A stretch of DNA of 64,000 bases from Victivallales bacterium (GTDB lineage Bacteria > Verrucomicrobiota > Lentisphaeria > Oligosphaerales > Oligosphaeraceae), in NCBI GenBank assembly GCA_017535315.1, contig JAFXUD010000034.1, forward strand, positions 1 through 64,000, read 5' to 3'. A program made the position numbers and the translations under genes. Shown piece by piece: positions 54,506 through 63,693 of this stretch (positions are counted from its first letter, which is position 1; the number at the start of each line of letters is the position of its first letter). Below the pieces are notes generated by a model. The model ran no database searches. It worked only from the letters and a program-made list of their open reading frames with translations, and was not told the origin of the DNA.

Positions 54506-55022
54506 TGCTCGGCTCCTCTACGGTAATGGTTCCACCTCCCACATTTACCCAAGAAACATATTGATGGGATGGAGGATAGCTTGGTGTTGTTGTTGCGTAT
54601 GCAATGATATTCTGTCCGTTTCGGCTCGGTCCTATTGCCCAATAATAATGGCTGTCATTGTCCTGTATGTAATAGAGATAATAAATGCCTCCATACAGGC
54701 TGTTTTCCATTATCCAATAATGCTGGTCAATCGTGCCAGTTGTGTTGTATTGCGTATATGTGCCGCCGTGGTTGCCTGTGGAGGTTGTCACGGTTAATGT
54801 CTTGGGCATCCTGATATATTTCTCGTTAAAGGTCGCTGTCTGCCCTGCCGTAATTGTGATATTCATCGGGTATGGGCTGGCATAGTTTCCCCTTGTACCG
54901 TTTACCCCCCTGAAAGTTATCGTGTATGCGCCTGGGGCAAGCTGTATTCTGGAATTCCCATTGTGCCAAGTCTCCCCATTGTCAATGCTCCATAGTGGTG
55001 AATGGTTCGTTGTGCTACTCAT
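54498..55022 (-). CDS. phage beta-rich (fibre/tip-like) protein
   Basis: 174 residues. The N-terminal segment (WSIDNGETWHNGN, about 11-23; LAPGAYTITFRGVNG) looks like an Ig-like or BACON-like beta sandwich; the rest is Tyr- and Ser-rich. It is located directly after the large fibre protein. A receptor-binding or decoration role is possible. Confidence 0.6.
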   Translation of the reverse strand: MSSTTNHSPLWSIDNGETWHNGNSRIQLAPGAYTITFRGVNGTRGNYASPYPMNITITAGQTATFNEKYIRMPKTLTVTTSTGNHGGTYTQYNTTGTIDQHYWIMENSLYGGIYYLYYIQDNDSHYYWAIGPSRNGQNIIAYATTTPSYPPSHQYVSWVNVGGGTITVEEPSND

Positions 55023-55025
55023 ATG

Positions 55026-56549
55026 TTATGCCTCCTTGCTCACGGTTATGCTGTCGCAGTAGTTTTCATAGGGTGTCCAATTGCAATCAAACGGATTTTC
55101 GGAGTTGTCGCCTAATGCAAATCTGATTACTTGCAGATGGTCCCAAGTTCCTGTAAATGTTAAAATCTCCCATCTGTCTGCTGTGCTGTACCCAAGCAAT
55201 GCCGTTACATTGTCTTCAAATGTATTCCCTTTCCAGATATCGTTGCTCTGGTCGGTCATTTTCTCCCAAGTCCTGACGGTGGTCACGCCATTTTTCACGA
55301 ATGTCACTGTAAGATTATAGTTGGCTTCTTCTATGCCTGTTATGTTTACTTGCAATCTTCCCTTGGTGGGGTCTAGTGGTTCCTCACTGCTAGAAGATTC
55401 TGGCTCACTGCTACTGCTAGAAGATTCTGGCTCACTGCTACTGCTAGAAGATTCTGGCTCACTGCTACTGCTAGACGGTTCTGGTTCACTGCTTGAAGAT
55501 GACGGTTCTGGTTCTGGGGTGCTACTGCTAGACGGTTCTGGTTCACTGCTTGAAGATGACGGTTCTGGTTCTGGGGTGCTAGAAGATTCTGGCTCACTGC
55601 ATCGGCATCCCCTGTTTATCAATACAAGTTCCCCATCATCTACTAGCAATATATCCCCTTGTCTATATGTTATGGTGTCGGCTCCTATATAGAGATATAC
55701 CCTGCCTTCTTCGGCTTCGGTCAATTCTGCTGGTATCTGCGCTATTACCTGTAGCGTCTTGGGAAAAGTGAAATTGAAAACTGCGGCTGTGCTGGTGCCT
55801 GAATTGCTCACGGTCACTGCTTCGCCTTCGGTCACGGTGCCAATTGCCACTGTCGCGGCTGTGCCGTCCTGCCCGTCCTGCCCGTCCTGCCCGTCTGCTC
55901 CCTGTGGAATGTGTATTGCATCGCTCCACTGTGCGCCAGAAACAGCACTGTTTTTTATGCGGAAATAGACATCTTCGCCAGTCTGGGTGTCGTGCCACTG
56001 TTCCCCGTCTGCGCTAAAACTGAAAACATATTCACTCGCCAGCAGAGCTTCTACTTGGCTGTTCGTGTAATAATTCCCCTCTATGGCAACTGATTCGCTC
56101 CCCCCTTCAAGGTCAATTCTATTCAGCACATTAAACGAAAATTGACACACGAAAACGGGCACGGTCTCCCCTGCCTCATAGCCCATCAATTCCGCTATAT
56201 ACTCTCCACTCGGTTTCACCCCTAGGGCTGTTATGAGTTTCTGGCTTGATACATTCGGGATATTTACAATGACCGTGCCGTCCTCATCAACAGAAATGCC
56301 CTGCGTATATCTCAATATAGGCTCCGTGGATTGGTTGTAATCCTCGTCAACGCTTAGTCTCCACGCCCCTATTGCTGAAAAGTCCTCTGCTGTCATCTGC
56401 TCGTTTTCATCGCCATTGAAGAAATGCAGATATAATGTGGCACTCATTCCAAGGGCGGCTGTCGGTGGATTCACTGCGGCTGGCATATTCACGGCATCAA
56501 CTAGGGTGCCTTGCGTTCCAACTGCTCTGATATAGGTTTCAATTTTCAT
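55026..56549 (-). CDS. phage tail fibre-like protein with collagen-like and Ser/Glu/Pro repeats
   Basis: 507 residues. An N-terminal beta domain (about 1-160) suggests a baseplate-attachment module; then a short collagen-like GADGQDGQDGQDG (about 217), an immunoglobulin-like stretch, and a long repeat (about 310-395) of EPESSSSS and EPEPSSS units encoded by 27-base DNA repeats. The C-terminal beta domain (about 400-505) may bind receptor. It overlaps the upstream gene by 11 bp. Confidence 0.7.
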   Translation of the reverse strand: MKIETYIRAVGTQGTLVDAVNMPAAVNPPTAALGMSATLYLHFFNGDENEQMTAEDFSAIGAWRLSVDEDYNQSTEPILRYTQGISVDEDGTVIVNIPNVSSQKLITALGVKPSGEYIAELMGYEAGETVPVFVCQFSFNVLNRIDLEGGSESVAIEGNYYTNSQVEALLASEYVFSFSADGEQWHDTQTGEDVYFRIKNSAVSGAQWSDAIHIPQGADGQDGQDGQDGTAATVAIGTVTEGEAVTVSNSGTSTAAVFNFTFPKTLQVIAQIPAELTEAEEGRVYLYIGADTITYRQGDILLVDDGELVLINRGCRCSEPESSSTPEPEPSSSSSEPEPSSSSTPEPEPSSSSSEPEPSSSSSEPESSSSSSEPESSSSSSEPESSSSEEPLDPTKGRLQVNITGIEEANYNLTVTFVKNGVTTVRTWEKMTDQSNDIWKGNTFEDNVTALLGYSTADRWEILTFTGTWDHLQVIRFALGDNSENPFDCNWTPYENYCDSITVSKEA

Positions 56550-57837
56550 TTTTCTCTAGTTCCTTGTCATAATATTTATATGTGTCGCTTATATCTGTTG
56601 TGAAAAGCCCGTTGCCGATTGCCAACCCACAACTTACGCTTGGAATTCTTGTTATCCGTGTTCCATATTGGTATTCGTCAATATATGTTGCTGGGGTGGA
56701 TATAGGCACTTGCTCCCAGTCATAATCGAAAATGATTTCATCACCAACAGCCCTGACTTGGTGCCAGTCCATAGGCACACTGAAAGAAACCTCGTTTTCC
56801 ACTGCCGTGAACCGCCATTCATTCTTACCCTCGAAAAACGGCATAAAGCAGGATGAAAAGTCGTCAAAATAGCTACGGTCTTTCCTCGCTTGGTACTTGA
56901 AAATGAATTCTCGCCCTAGCAGATTATACCCTGGCTCAAACTGCACCTTTATTGATTTCAGCCAATAGACGCTACAGCTTGCGTCTCCTTGCTCTATGTA
57001 TTCATGATTGGGTCCGCTTGTTTTCCAAGGATGCCAGCCACTCCCCAAGCTGATTCTGTAGCCGTGAATTCCCCCTGTCGTTGTTGTGCTGTCTGGGTGC
57101 TTTATCGTCTGCAACAGTATATCCTTGTAGTTGATTTCAGAATAATACTTGCCACTCACATCAACATATTTATGATATTGTGTGCCGTGGAAACTTATTT
57201 TCAACACTCGATATTTCAGCAGGTTCAGAAATCGCCTCCTCTGGTCTGCCCACGCCGCCAGATAGCTGGATAAAACCAATGGCGTTTTTTCGGTTCCCGT
57301 GTTCCTCGCAACTGCCCAGTAACTGGGATTGTCAATCAAGGCAGGATTGCTGGAGTCACCCTCTCCCCAAGTTGTAAAAAGCACTTGCCAAGGAATAAGC
57401 TCCTCACCCTCATAAAGCCCCCGTTCCTCTATTACATTGTGTGTCATTGTCTGCGTGTTGTTGAAAGCAACTGGGCTGCCCAAGTCGCTATATCCCCAGT
57501 AATATGTATTTCCTTCAACTACGGGATTTCCATCGAATGTTTCGGCATCGTAAAAGTAGTTTAGCAGTTCCAGAATGTCTGCGTCAACTACGCTCATAAA
57601 ATCCCAGTTTTCCACCCACCAATAGCTCCCCCCCTTCCACTTGTCGCCCCCCAGTATCTCTGGGCGGTGTATGTTTCCAACATAGCCGTTTTCTTCATAC
57701 TTCTGCTTTTCGCTCTCTGCGAAAAAGTATCTTTCCACAATGGCATCAATGAATGCCCGTGCCACTGCCGTATTGGTCACTAGGTACGGGTTCGGAAAAC
57801 CTGCCTTTTCCCATCCTGTTTTCTCCTCATTCGCCAT
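56539..57837 (-). CDS. phage structural protein, distal tail region
   Basis: 432 residues, beta-rich with many Trp/Tyr residues (GGSYWWVENWDF, SGKYYSEINYK). No recognised domain. ATG 57837 overlaps the TAA of the preceding gene (TAATG) with GGGGAG 10 bases upstream, so it is preferred over ATG 57846. The position between tape measure and fibre suggests a tail-tip component. Confidence 0.65.
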   Translation of the reverse strand: MANEEKTGWEKAGFPNPYLVTNTAVARAFIDAIVERYFFAESEKQKYEENGYVGNIHRPEILGGDKWKGGSYWWVENWDFMSVVDADILELLNYFYDAETFDGNPVVEGNTYYWGYSDLGSPVAFNNTQTMTHNVIEERGLYEGEELIPWQVLFTTWGEGDSSNPALIDNPSYWAVARNTGTEKTPLVLSSYLAAWADQRRRFLNLLKYRVLKISFHGTQYHKYVDVSGKYYSEINYKDILLQTIKHPDSTTTTGGIHGYRISLGSGWHPWKTSGPNHEYIEQGDASCSVYWLKSIKVQFEPGYNLLGREFIFKYQARKDRSYFDDFSSCFMPFFEGKNEWRFTAVENEVSFSVPMDWHQVRAVGDEIIFDYDWEQVPISTPATYIDEYQYGTRITRIPSVSCGLAIGNGLFTTDISDTYKYYDKELEKNEN

Positions 57838-58763
57838 TAAACCCATCTCCCCGTTATCTCTATTGCGCCCCCTCTGCTATGGCTGGTTCTTACTGCTTCA
57901 TAACCATTCTTTTCGGCATCGCCATACCTCGGTCTTATAAATGCAATGGGGTAATACACTTTTCTTTCTGTATAGTCGGCTTCAGGCATTTTCTCCGCGA
58001 ATGAATAGCCACTTGTCAAGCCATTGTATCTGACAAGTGGCTGTCCGTTGTGCGCCATCCAAAGATAAATCCACCCATTGCCTGTAATGGGTACACTCCA
58101 TATAGGCATATACTCAACATGACTGCCCAGTATTACGCGCCCTGAAATATAGTAGCTGTTGGTTCTTCCGTCCTTTTCAGGGTCGCCACTGTTGAAAACG
58201 GTTGCTTTCCATTGTCCGTCTTTTTTTTCACACTTAACATCGAAATAGCCACCCTTCGCGCTGGTGCTTCCAATGATTACAATTCCTTGCTTGCTCTTGC
58301 TGTCCACATATACAACTTCAATGTTTCCTAGGGGTGCGCTTTTCAGCTTCCCCTGCCCATCGGGTACAGCGTATGGGAGTGTAGGGTCATAGGTCGAAAA
58401 AAGGGCATAGCAGGCTCCAGCGATTGTAAGCCGTCCCATATCAACCGATGGCGTGTCCTCTGCCAGTATGCCCAGCTTGCAGTCCGTCTCATCCTCCTGT
58501 GGTAGCACACATTCCATAACCTGCACATCTGCCCAAGTCTCGGGCAGGTCTGCGCCACTCCACATTTCAAACCCCTTTACCTTCACGCACATTCCAGCAA
58601 ACCAGTCTTGCTGGTAGGTGTTAAAGGCATAAATCCCCTTCTGGCGTGGCAGGGATGCCACATCTAGGCTGGTGCTGTTTATATGGTTGGCGATGGCGTT
58701 CCAGTCCTGCGCCCTGATTTTAAGACGGTCTCCACTGTTTACTTTCTGTATCATTCTTTTCAA
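57837..58763 (-). CDS. phage structural protein, tail-tip region
   Basis: 308 residues. The start MIQKVNSGDRLKIRAQDWNA (about residues 4-23) resembles the N-terminal motif of phage proteins with a repeated beta fold; the rest is beta-rich. It overlaps the preceding 285-residue gene by ATGA. Function is inferred from order. Confidence 0.65.
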   Translation of the reverse strand: MKRMIQKVNSGDRLKIRAQDWNAIANHINSTSLDVASLPRQKGIYAFNTYQQDWFAGMCVKVKGFEMWSGADLPETWADVQVMECVLPQEDETDCKLGILAEDTPSVDMGRLTIAGACYALFSTYDPTLPYAVPDGQGKLKSAPLGNIEVVYVDSKSKQGIVIIGSTSAKGGYFDVKCEKKDGQWKATVFNSGDPEKDGRTNSYYISGRVILGSHVEYMPIWSVPITGNGWIYLWMAHNGQPLVRYNGLTSGYSFAEKMPEADYTERKVYYPIAFIRPRYGDAEKNGYEAVRTSHSRGGAIEITGRWV

Positions 58764-59617
58764 CCCTTCGCACTTAATCCCAGACGGTCTTCAAACTTGC
58801 AAGCAGGGTACACCCTTTCAACATAAGCGTATTTCGCAGATGGTGAAAGTTCGTTCTTGTCGCTTATATGCCGCCTGTAATCCACCCATAGATATTCCCA
58901 TCCCGCCTTGCTGACCTTGTAGTCCCACCCTTGGATTTCCACATCGTCTGGGGGTGAGATTTCAAATTGAAAATCCACCTGTGTAATCTTCCTGTCCCCC
59001 GAGTCCACTTCCTGTATATCTGCCCCCACATATAACAGGCTTCTAGCAGGAAAACCCCTGAATTCCTCGCTGTTGATATATCCACCATACAATAAGACAT
59101 TGTTCCTCAATGTGGTGGTGAATTGTGAGGGCTTCCAGTAATGCGTTATGGTCATCGTGATTACTGGTATTTTAATGTCACACCCCTGCGGCACCCCGTC
59201 AACTACATTTATTCCACCCCCTCTGCTGGGTGCCTTCCCACTTCCTGCCGCGCTGTATCTGCCAACAGTAAGCCGCGAAAACTTTATATTGGTGGTGGTG
59301 GTACTCATACTGTACTTGGTGGTCTCTTGGGGTAGGCTCTTGTTATACTCATTTATTCTGTTTACCTTGTACTCGTATGATGCAGAAACAACCCACACAT
59401 TACCAGAAAGCCTGTTGTCAATGGCTAGCCTCTTCAAGTCCATTTTCAGGTATGATTTCGATACCTTCGCCGTGGCGTATTCCAAGGCTTTTTCCTCGTT
59501 CTCCGCGCCTGTCACCTTGTATTTTAATTTTCCGCTTGTGTGCCGTCCTAGGCTGGGGCTATACTCAACATCTGCATTTTCATACAACTGTGTAACTGTG
59601 TAATTCTCCGTTGCCAT
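58760..59617 (-). CDS. phage distal tail-like protein
   Basis: 285 residues, beta-rich. It follows the tape measure directly with a one-base overlap (TAATG-type). In siphoviruses this slot is the distal tail protein (Dit-like). The sequence is not recognised; the call depends on order. Confidence 0.6.
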   Translation of the reverse strand: MATENYTVTQLYENADVEYSPSLGRHTSGKLKYKVTGAENEEKALEYATAKVSKSYLKMDLKRLAIDNRLSGNVWVVSASYEYKVNRINEYNKSLPQETTKYSMSTTTTNIKFSRLTVGRYSAAGSGKAPSRGGGINVVDGVPQGCDIKIPVITMTITHYWKPSQFTTTLRNNVLLYGGYINSEEFRGFPARSLLYVGADIQEVDSGDRKITQVDFQFEISPPDDVEIQGWDYKVSKAGWEYLWVDYRRHISDKNELSPSAKYAYVERVYPACKFEDRLGLSAKG

Positions 59618-61965
59618 TATGCGAATACCTCTTCTTCCTTCTCGGCTTCCGTGTTCTTCTCAATGCCTTTCACCGAGTCCCTTATGCTCCTGACGAGTCC
59701 CCAGTCTGCATTTCCTCCACCTTGGAAACTCCGTGCATTAAAACTACCGCTAGCCTTGTTCAACCCTCCCAGATTCTCGGGCAAAACGGGCTTGGCTTTC
59801 GGCTTCGGGGGTGTCGGGCTGTTGGCTTCCTCCTCCTTCTTCTTCTCCTCTGCCTTCTCCGTTGCCTCTTTCACTGCCGTCTGCATTGCCTCCCTCGCCT
59901 CTGCCGCCATCTCCAGCCAGTAGTTTCTGCTGTCATTGGGTGCGCGTTCCCCTGCGTCCTTCAATATCAGTCTAATTGCGTTGCTGGCATCGTCAATCGC
60001 GCCTTTGCCCTTGTCCTTGTACGCATCTGCTTTCGCCTCGGTCTCTGCGTCAATCTTGCTATTATCCCTCTTGGCATCCTCCATTGTGTAGCCGCTTCCA
60101 GGGGTGAGGGCTTTAACCCAATTCCACGCCTTTTTTGCATTGGCAAGTATTTTAGTAATCTGCGCCATTAGGTCATAAAAAATAGCAATCAGCCCCCCTT
60201 TAATTGCAATAAAACCAATTGCAAGGTTGTCTCCCATTGTTCCCCACGCCTCGCGGATGGTGAAACAGAAACTATCCCACTTAGGAACAAAGCTCGCCAT
60301 AAACTCTGCAAAAACCAGTTTCACGCCAGCCAGCGCAACTTTCCAACTTGCCGCCATATCCCCTGCCGAAAATGTAGTTTTGAGGGCTTCAAATGTTTCC
60401 TGCATTGCTCCCCATCCTCCACCAAACGCATTTGAAACACTGTTTCCCAAATCGTCAAACAGCCCTGCCGCCCAAACTGCGTATGCTCCCAATGCAACCA
60501 GTCCAATCAGCAACAGCGTTGCTGGGTCTGCCGCTATCAATGCATTCAAAACAGCCTTGAAGGCGACAAATGCCGCGCTCATCCCGTGTACTGCCGCTTG
60601 AACTGCCCCAGTTACTCCGACAAATGTAATGGACACGCCCTGTAAAAACCTTATTGCCCCTGCAACGGCAATAACGATGGTTTTAAGAAAAGCGAAAACA
60701 ACCCCTATGCCCGTTAAAACTCCGTGTAAAACACCTATTGCCATTGACGCTATGGTCAATGCCTTTCCAAATGCAAAAATCGCCACTCCTGCGGCTCCTA
60801 TGCCTGCAACAAACTTGATTGCAGTAAGAATGGCTCTCTTATGCCCCTTCACCCATCCTGCAAGGGATGATAGCATTTTCGCCATTCCCTCCAAATACGG
60901 CTGTATGGCATCGCTTATAATCCTGCCGAATGTAATCGCCACTCCCTCTGCCGCGCTGGTCATCCGTCTGAAAGTTCCACCAATGCCAGCATCCTTTTCA
61001 AGGCTCTGTCTGTGCGCTGTTCCGTTGCTGTTTTCCAGCATTTCAAGGAAAGCTTTTAGGTCTGCCGTCTTGGCTCCAAGATTCAGCCCTGCTAATGCCC
61101 CTCGCATATCGAAGATTTCTTCTGCGAATGCCAGTTTCTGTGCGCTGGGCATTTTAGCCATTACTTCCCCTATTTCTGCCATTATCTCTGGCATAGAGCG
61201 TAGCTCCCCTGTTTCGGTGGTGGTTCTTATCCCCACTTCCGCGAGCTTCTTCTGAACTTTCACCTTGGCGAATTGGCTATATGCCTTTTTCAGCATATTT
61301 CCTGCCTGACTGCCCTTTATGCCCATATTGGCAAGTATTCCCAATGATGCCGCGATTGTCTTGATGTTGTCACCTGCGGCGGCTCCCTGTGGTGCCGCCA
61401 TCTTCAATGCCTCGCCCAAGTCGCTTAATGTCTGTGCGCTTCCGTTGGCGGTGGCTGTCAAAATGTCTGCAACGCTGGTCATATCGCTAGCAGTCAAACC
61501 AAACACATTCATATTGTTGGCGGCTATCTCTGCGGCTTCGGCTAGCTCCGTTCCCGTGGCTCTGCTCAAGTCCATAACAGCAGGGATGGCGGCTTCAATC
61601 TGCTCGGGTCTAAACCCCATTCTTCCTAGTGCCGCCATACCCTCTGCAACCTGCTTGGCACTGAAAGATGTTTCCCTTCCCAATTGCTCTGCCGTGGCTG
61701 TCAATTGCTTGAATTCGTCCTCGGTGGCTCCCGTTACGGCTCTGACATCGCGCATCGCGTCATCGAAATCTGCGAAAACCTTAGTGCTGAAAAATGCTGG
61801 CATAGCCCCCAATGAAACTGCGCCTGTAATCTTGGCTCCTATTTTAGATATCCTGCTTCCCCATCTGTTAAGCATAGATTGGGCTTTCGCCAGCCCTTGC
61901 ATCAGCTTGGTGCTGTCGCTGAATAGTTCTACATACGCTCTACCTGCTCTTACGCCACTTGCCAT
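59617..61965 (-). CDS. phage tail tape measure protein (TP901 type)
   Basis: 782 residues. FDDAMRDVRAVTGATEDEF, ETSFSAKQVAEGMAALGRMG and ATGTELAEAAEIAANNMN are the TP901 core-region hallmarks. Long hydrophobic helices follow at about 385-530, as expected for a tape measure that enters the host membrane. The C-terminal third is Lys/Glu-rich. The length sets the tail length (roughly 110-120 nm by the usual 1.5 A per residue rule). GAGG lies before ATG 61965. Confidence 0.95.
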   Translation of the reverse strand: MASGVRAGRAYVELFSDSTKLMQGLAKAQSMLNRWGSRISKIGAKITGAVSLGAMPAFFSTKVFADFDDAMRDVRAVTGATEDEFKQLTATAEQLGRETSFSAKQVAEGMAALGRMGFRPEQIEAAIPAVMDLSRATGTELAEAAEIAANNMNVFGLTASDMTSVADILTATANGSAQTLSDLGEALKMAAPQGAAAGDNIKTIAASLGILANMGIKGSQAGNMLKKAYSQFAKVKVQKKLAEVGIRTTTETGELRSMPEIMAEIGEVMAKMPSAQKLAFAEEIFDMRGALAGLNLGAKTADLKAFLEMLENSNGTAHRQSLEKDAGIGGTFRRMTSAAEGVAITFGRIISDAIQPYLEGMAKMLSSLAGWVKGHKRAILTAIKFVAGIGAAGVAIFAFGKALTIASMAIGVLHGVLTGIGVVFAFLKTIVIAVAGAIRFLQGVSITFVGVTGAVQAAVHGMSAAFVAFKAVLNALIAADPATLLLIGLVALGAYAVWAAGLFDDLGNSVSNAFGGGWGAMQETFEALKTTFSAGDMAASWKVALAGVKLVFAEFMASFVPKWDSFCFTIREAWGTMGDNLAIGFIAIKGGLIAIFYDLMAQITKILANAKKAWNWVKALTPGSGYTMEDAKRDNSKIDAETEAKADAYKDKGKGAIDDASNAIRLILKDAGERAPNDSRNYWLEMAAEAREAMQTAVKEATEKAEEKKKEEEANSPTPPKPKAKPVLPENLGGLNKASGSFNARSFQGGGNADWGLVRSIRDSVKGIEKNTEAEKEEEVFA

Positions 61966-61967
61966 AA

Positions 61968-62285
61968 TTATTTAACCTCTATTCCCCCACTCTCTATAAG
62001 GGGTGAAAATACCTCGTCCAATGTCATTCTCTTTTCTTTCTTCTGCTTCTTAGCAAGCTCTATCGGGTTGAAATCTTCTGGCTTATAATGCTCTTCGTTG
62101 CCGAATGAGAAACTTGCTATCACATACATAATCCAGCTTGCTCTCTCCCATTCTGCCTCTTGCCTTGCCTCTGCCATTAGGTTAAGTTCCCTCATCGTAT
62201 ATTCCCACGGCTCAACCCCCACGATTGCCGCCAGTTTCAGGCAGTCTGAATAGCATTCTTCGCCAGTTCGTTTCTTGCCTTTTCG
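61968..62285 (-). CDS. tail assembly chaperone, T-part (probable -1 frameshift extension)
   Basis: The reading frame is open upstream of the apparent 84-residue start at 62222. Its codons from about 62255 to 62223 read EECYSDCLKLAAIVG and continue into GVEPWEYTMRELNLMAEARQ, the family-like end of lambda GT-type chaperones. The GTG at 62222 has no ribosome binding site. The part is thus best read as a -1 frameshift extension of the 136-residue G-part; the slip would fall near CGAAAAG (62285-62279). An internal start at ATG 62195 cannot be ruled out. Confidence 0.6.
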   Translation of the reverse strand, partial: RKGKKRTGEECYSDCLKLAAIVGVEPWEYTMRELNLMAEARQEAEWERASWIMYVIASFSFGNEEHYKPEDFNPIELAKKQKKEKRMTLDEVFSPLIESGGIEVK

Positions 62286-62647
62286 ATTGCCTTGGCTTCC
62301 TGCTCCTTCGCCTGTTTCATCGCACTCGCCAGCAGTTCCCTCCGCTGGCTGTTGGGGAAAAAATCCACAAGCTCCGCCATTAAAGCGTCTGTCGCTTCCT
62401 CTATGCTGTCACCTGCTAGGCTCTCCCCAAACTGAATATCTGAAATACCCTGCTTTTCGGCTTCGGGCTGGTGGATGGCATAGAGTATATCACACAATAA
62501 GCAAGGGTCGCTCATTACTTCCGTTGCCAGTTCTCCCCCTGCTAGGTCTAGTATGTTCTTACCCGTGAGCCGTTTCACCCTCTTGATGGTTCCAACATTT
62601 ATGCTAGTCGCCCAAGTCCTGCCCGTGGTATCGTGCCAGATTTTCAT
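62237..62647 (-). CDS. tail assembly chaperone, G-part
   Basis: 136 residues, alpha-helical, Ala/Glu/Lys-rich at the C-terminus. It sits between the tail tube protein and the tape measure, the place of lambda gpG. AAGGAG lies before ATG 62647. A slippery TTTTTTC also exists at 62363-62357, but the frame it would open is glycine-rich and unlike coding sequence. Confidence 0.8.
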   Translation of the reverse strand: MKIWHDTTGRTWATSINVGTIKRVKRLTGKNILDLAGGELATEVMSDPCLLCDILYAIHQPEAEKQGISDIQFGESLAGDSIEEATDALMAELVDFFPNSQRRELLASAMKQAKEQEAKAIEKARNELAKNAIQTA

Positions 62648-62672
62648 TATGCCTTTCTCCTTTTATGCTTAT

Positions 62673-62713
62673 GAAAAATGCCCTATACAATCAATTATAC
62701 TGCATAGGGCATT
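62673..62713 (-). terminator. terminator/attenuator between tail tube and chaperone genes
   Basis: On the minus strand AATGCCCTAT / ATAGGGCATT forms a 10 bp stem with a 17-base loop, followed by TTTTTC. It lies in the 105 bp gap after the tail tube gene, which would let the abundant tube protein be made in excess of downstream proteins. Confidence 0.75.
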
Positions 62714-62752
62714 GTGCTTGGGGCTTATATGCCCTGCTGTCTGGTGGTGCGC

Positions 62753-63199
62753 TTAGGCTGGTGTGCTGTTGCTGTTGCTTGATGTGTCGCTAGCCCAGCT
62801 CGGGTTCCTGCTGCCACAATAGGGGACGGCTTCCACATCTGCTGAAATTACCTCTCCATTGCTCTGGTCTTCCTCAAACTTGCTTATCGTCCAATCGGCA
62901 TCAAGTCCACCCCCGTTTCCGTTGCTGGGTTTAAATGCGTATGGGGTGCCACTCATCGCATTACTGCGGATGGTGCTATAATTCGTATCAGCCGAGTCAT
63001 ATACAAGCGTGAAACTCAAGGTAGCGTCTTTCAATGCTGGGAGGTTGTCTTTCCAGCCGCCTGTGCTACGGTCGGTAGCATCAACGATGTCAATATCAAC
63101 AGAAACTTTAACATCCTTGGCGTGCGTGATTTCAGTGCTTGCCGTGGTGCCAGCAGTTCCACCAAACAACTTGGCGGCATATCCTATTTTCTTAGCCAT
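62753..63199 (-). CDS. phage major tail (tube) protein
   Basis: 148 residues. KIGYAAKLFGGTAGTT start, VKVSVDIDIVDATDRSTGG and the FxxxYDSADTNYSTIR region match small siphovirus tail-tube proteins of the TP901-1 type. A strong AAGGAG lies before ATG 63199. Short Ser/Asn-rich C-terminal tail. Confidence 0.85.
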   Translation of the reverse strand: MAKKIGYAAKLFGGTAGTTASTEITHAKDVKVSVDIDIVDATDRSTGGWKDNLPALKDATLSFTLVYDSADTNYSTIRSNAMSGTPYAFKPSNGNGGGLDADWTISKFEEDQSNGEVISADVEAVPYCGSRNPSWASDTSSNSNSTPA

Positions 63200-63213
63200 A
63201 TTCTATTTTCTCC

Positions 63214-63693
63214 TTATCTTATAGCATTAGTCCAAAACTTAGAAATAGTTGTCTTGCTCTTTTCCAATGCTGGTTGCATTGTTGGTCTGGGTGAATAATG
63301 TTTTTCTCTGGTGAAAGTATGCCAGATTCCCTTTCGGTCGATTTCCCGCCATTTTATAAGCCCCGTGCCTCCGTATTCGTGCAAGGGTGGAATTCTGTTT
63401 CTTCCTGCAATTGGTCCGACTGCCACGATTTCTGCCACATTATCAACCTCAAAATGAAAGGTCTTGCGCCAGCCGCTAAAATCGCGTGGTGGCTCTCCTG
63501 CTGGGGAGGAAACATTTTCGACGATGGTCTGGGAAACGCCGAAAGAATTAAAGATAGTGCGCTTAATGGTTCTGCCTTTCTTGATGCTGTTTCGGGCAGT
63601 CCTGCGTAAATATGCACCTGCCTTATATAGCCAGTCTTTCTTGGCTTCCTTTACCTTGCTTAACAGCTCGGTTATTTTCCACTCAATACGCAT
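63214..63693 (-). CDS. HK97 gp10-like tail completion protein
   Basis: 159 residues. The N-terminal helix is followed by LYKAGAYLRRTARNSI and a C-terminal IPPLHEYGGTG and SPRPTMQPALEKS, typical of the HK97 gp10 family (neck/tail completion). ATG 63693 overlaps the TAA of the upstream gene (TAATG). Confidence 0.82.
   Translation of the reverse strand: MRIEWKITELLSKVKEAKKDWLYKAGAYLRRTARNSIKKGRTIKRTIFNSFGVSQTIVENVSSPAGEPPRDFSGWRKTFHFEVDNVAEIVAVGPIAGRNRIPPLHEYGGTGLIKWREIDRKGIWHTFTREKHYSPRPTMQPALEKSKTTISKFWTNAIR

Noticed and set aside
55373-55597. 74-codon repeat ORF inside the fibre gene
   Set aside because: Only an out-of-frame shadow of the Ser/Glu/Pro DNA repeat.
62357-62363. TTTTTTC as the tail chaperone slip site
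   Set aside because: It is a textbook heptamer, but the -1 frame from there to about 62290 is Gly/Glu/Ala-rich junk and would add an unlikely linker; a later slip fits better.
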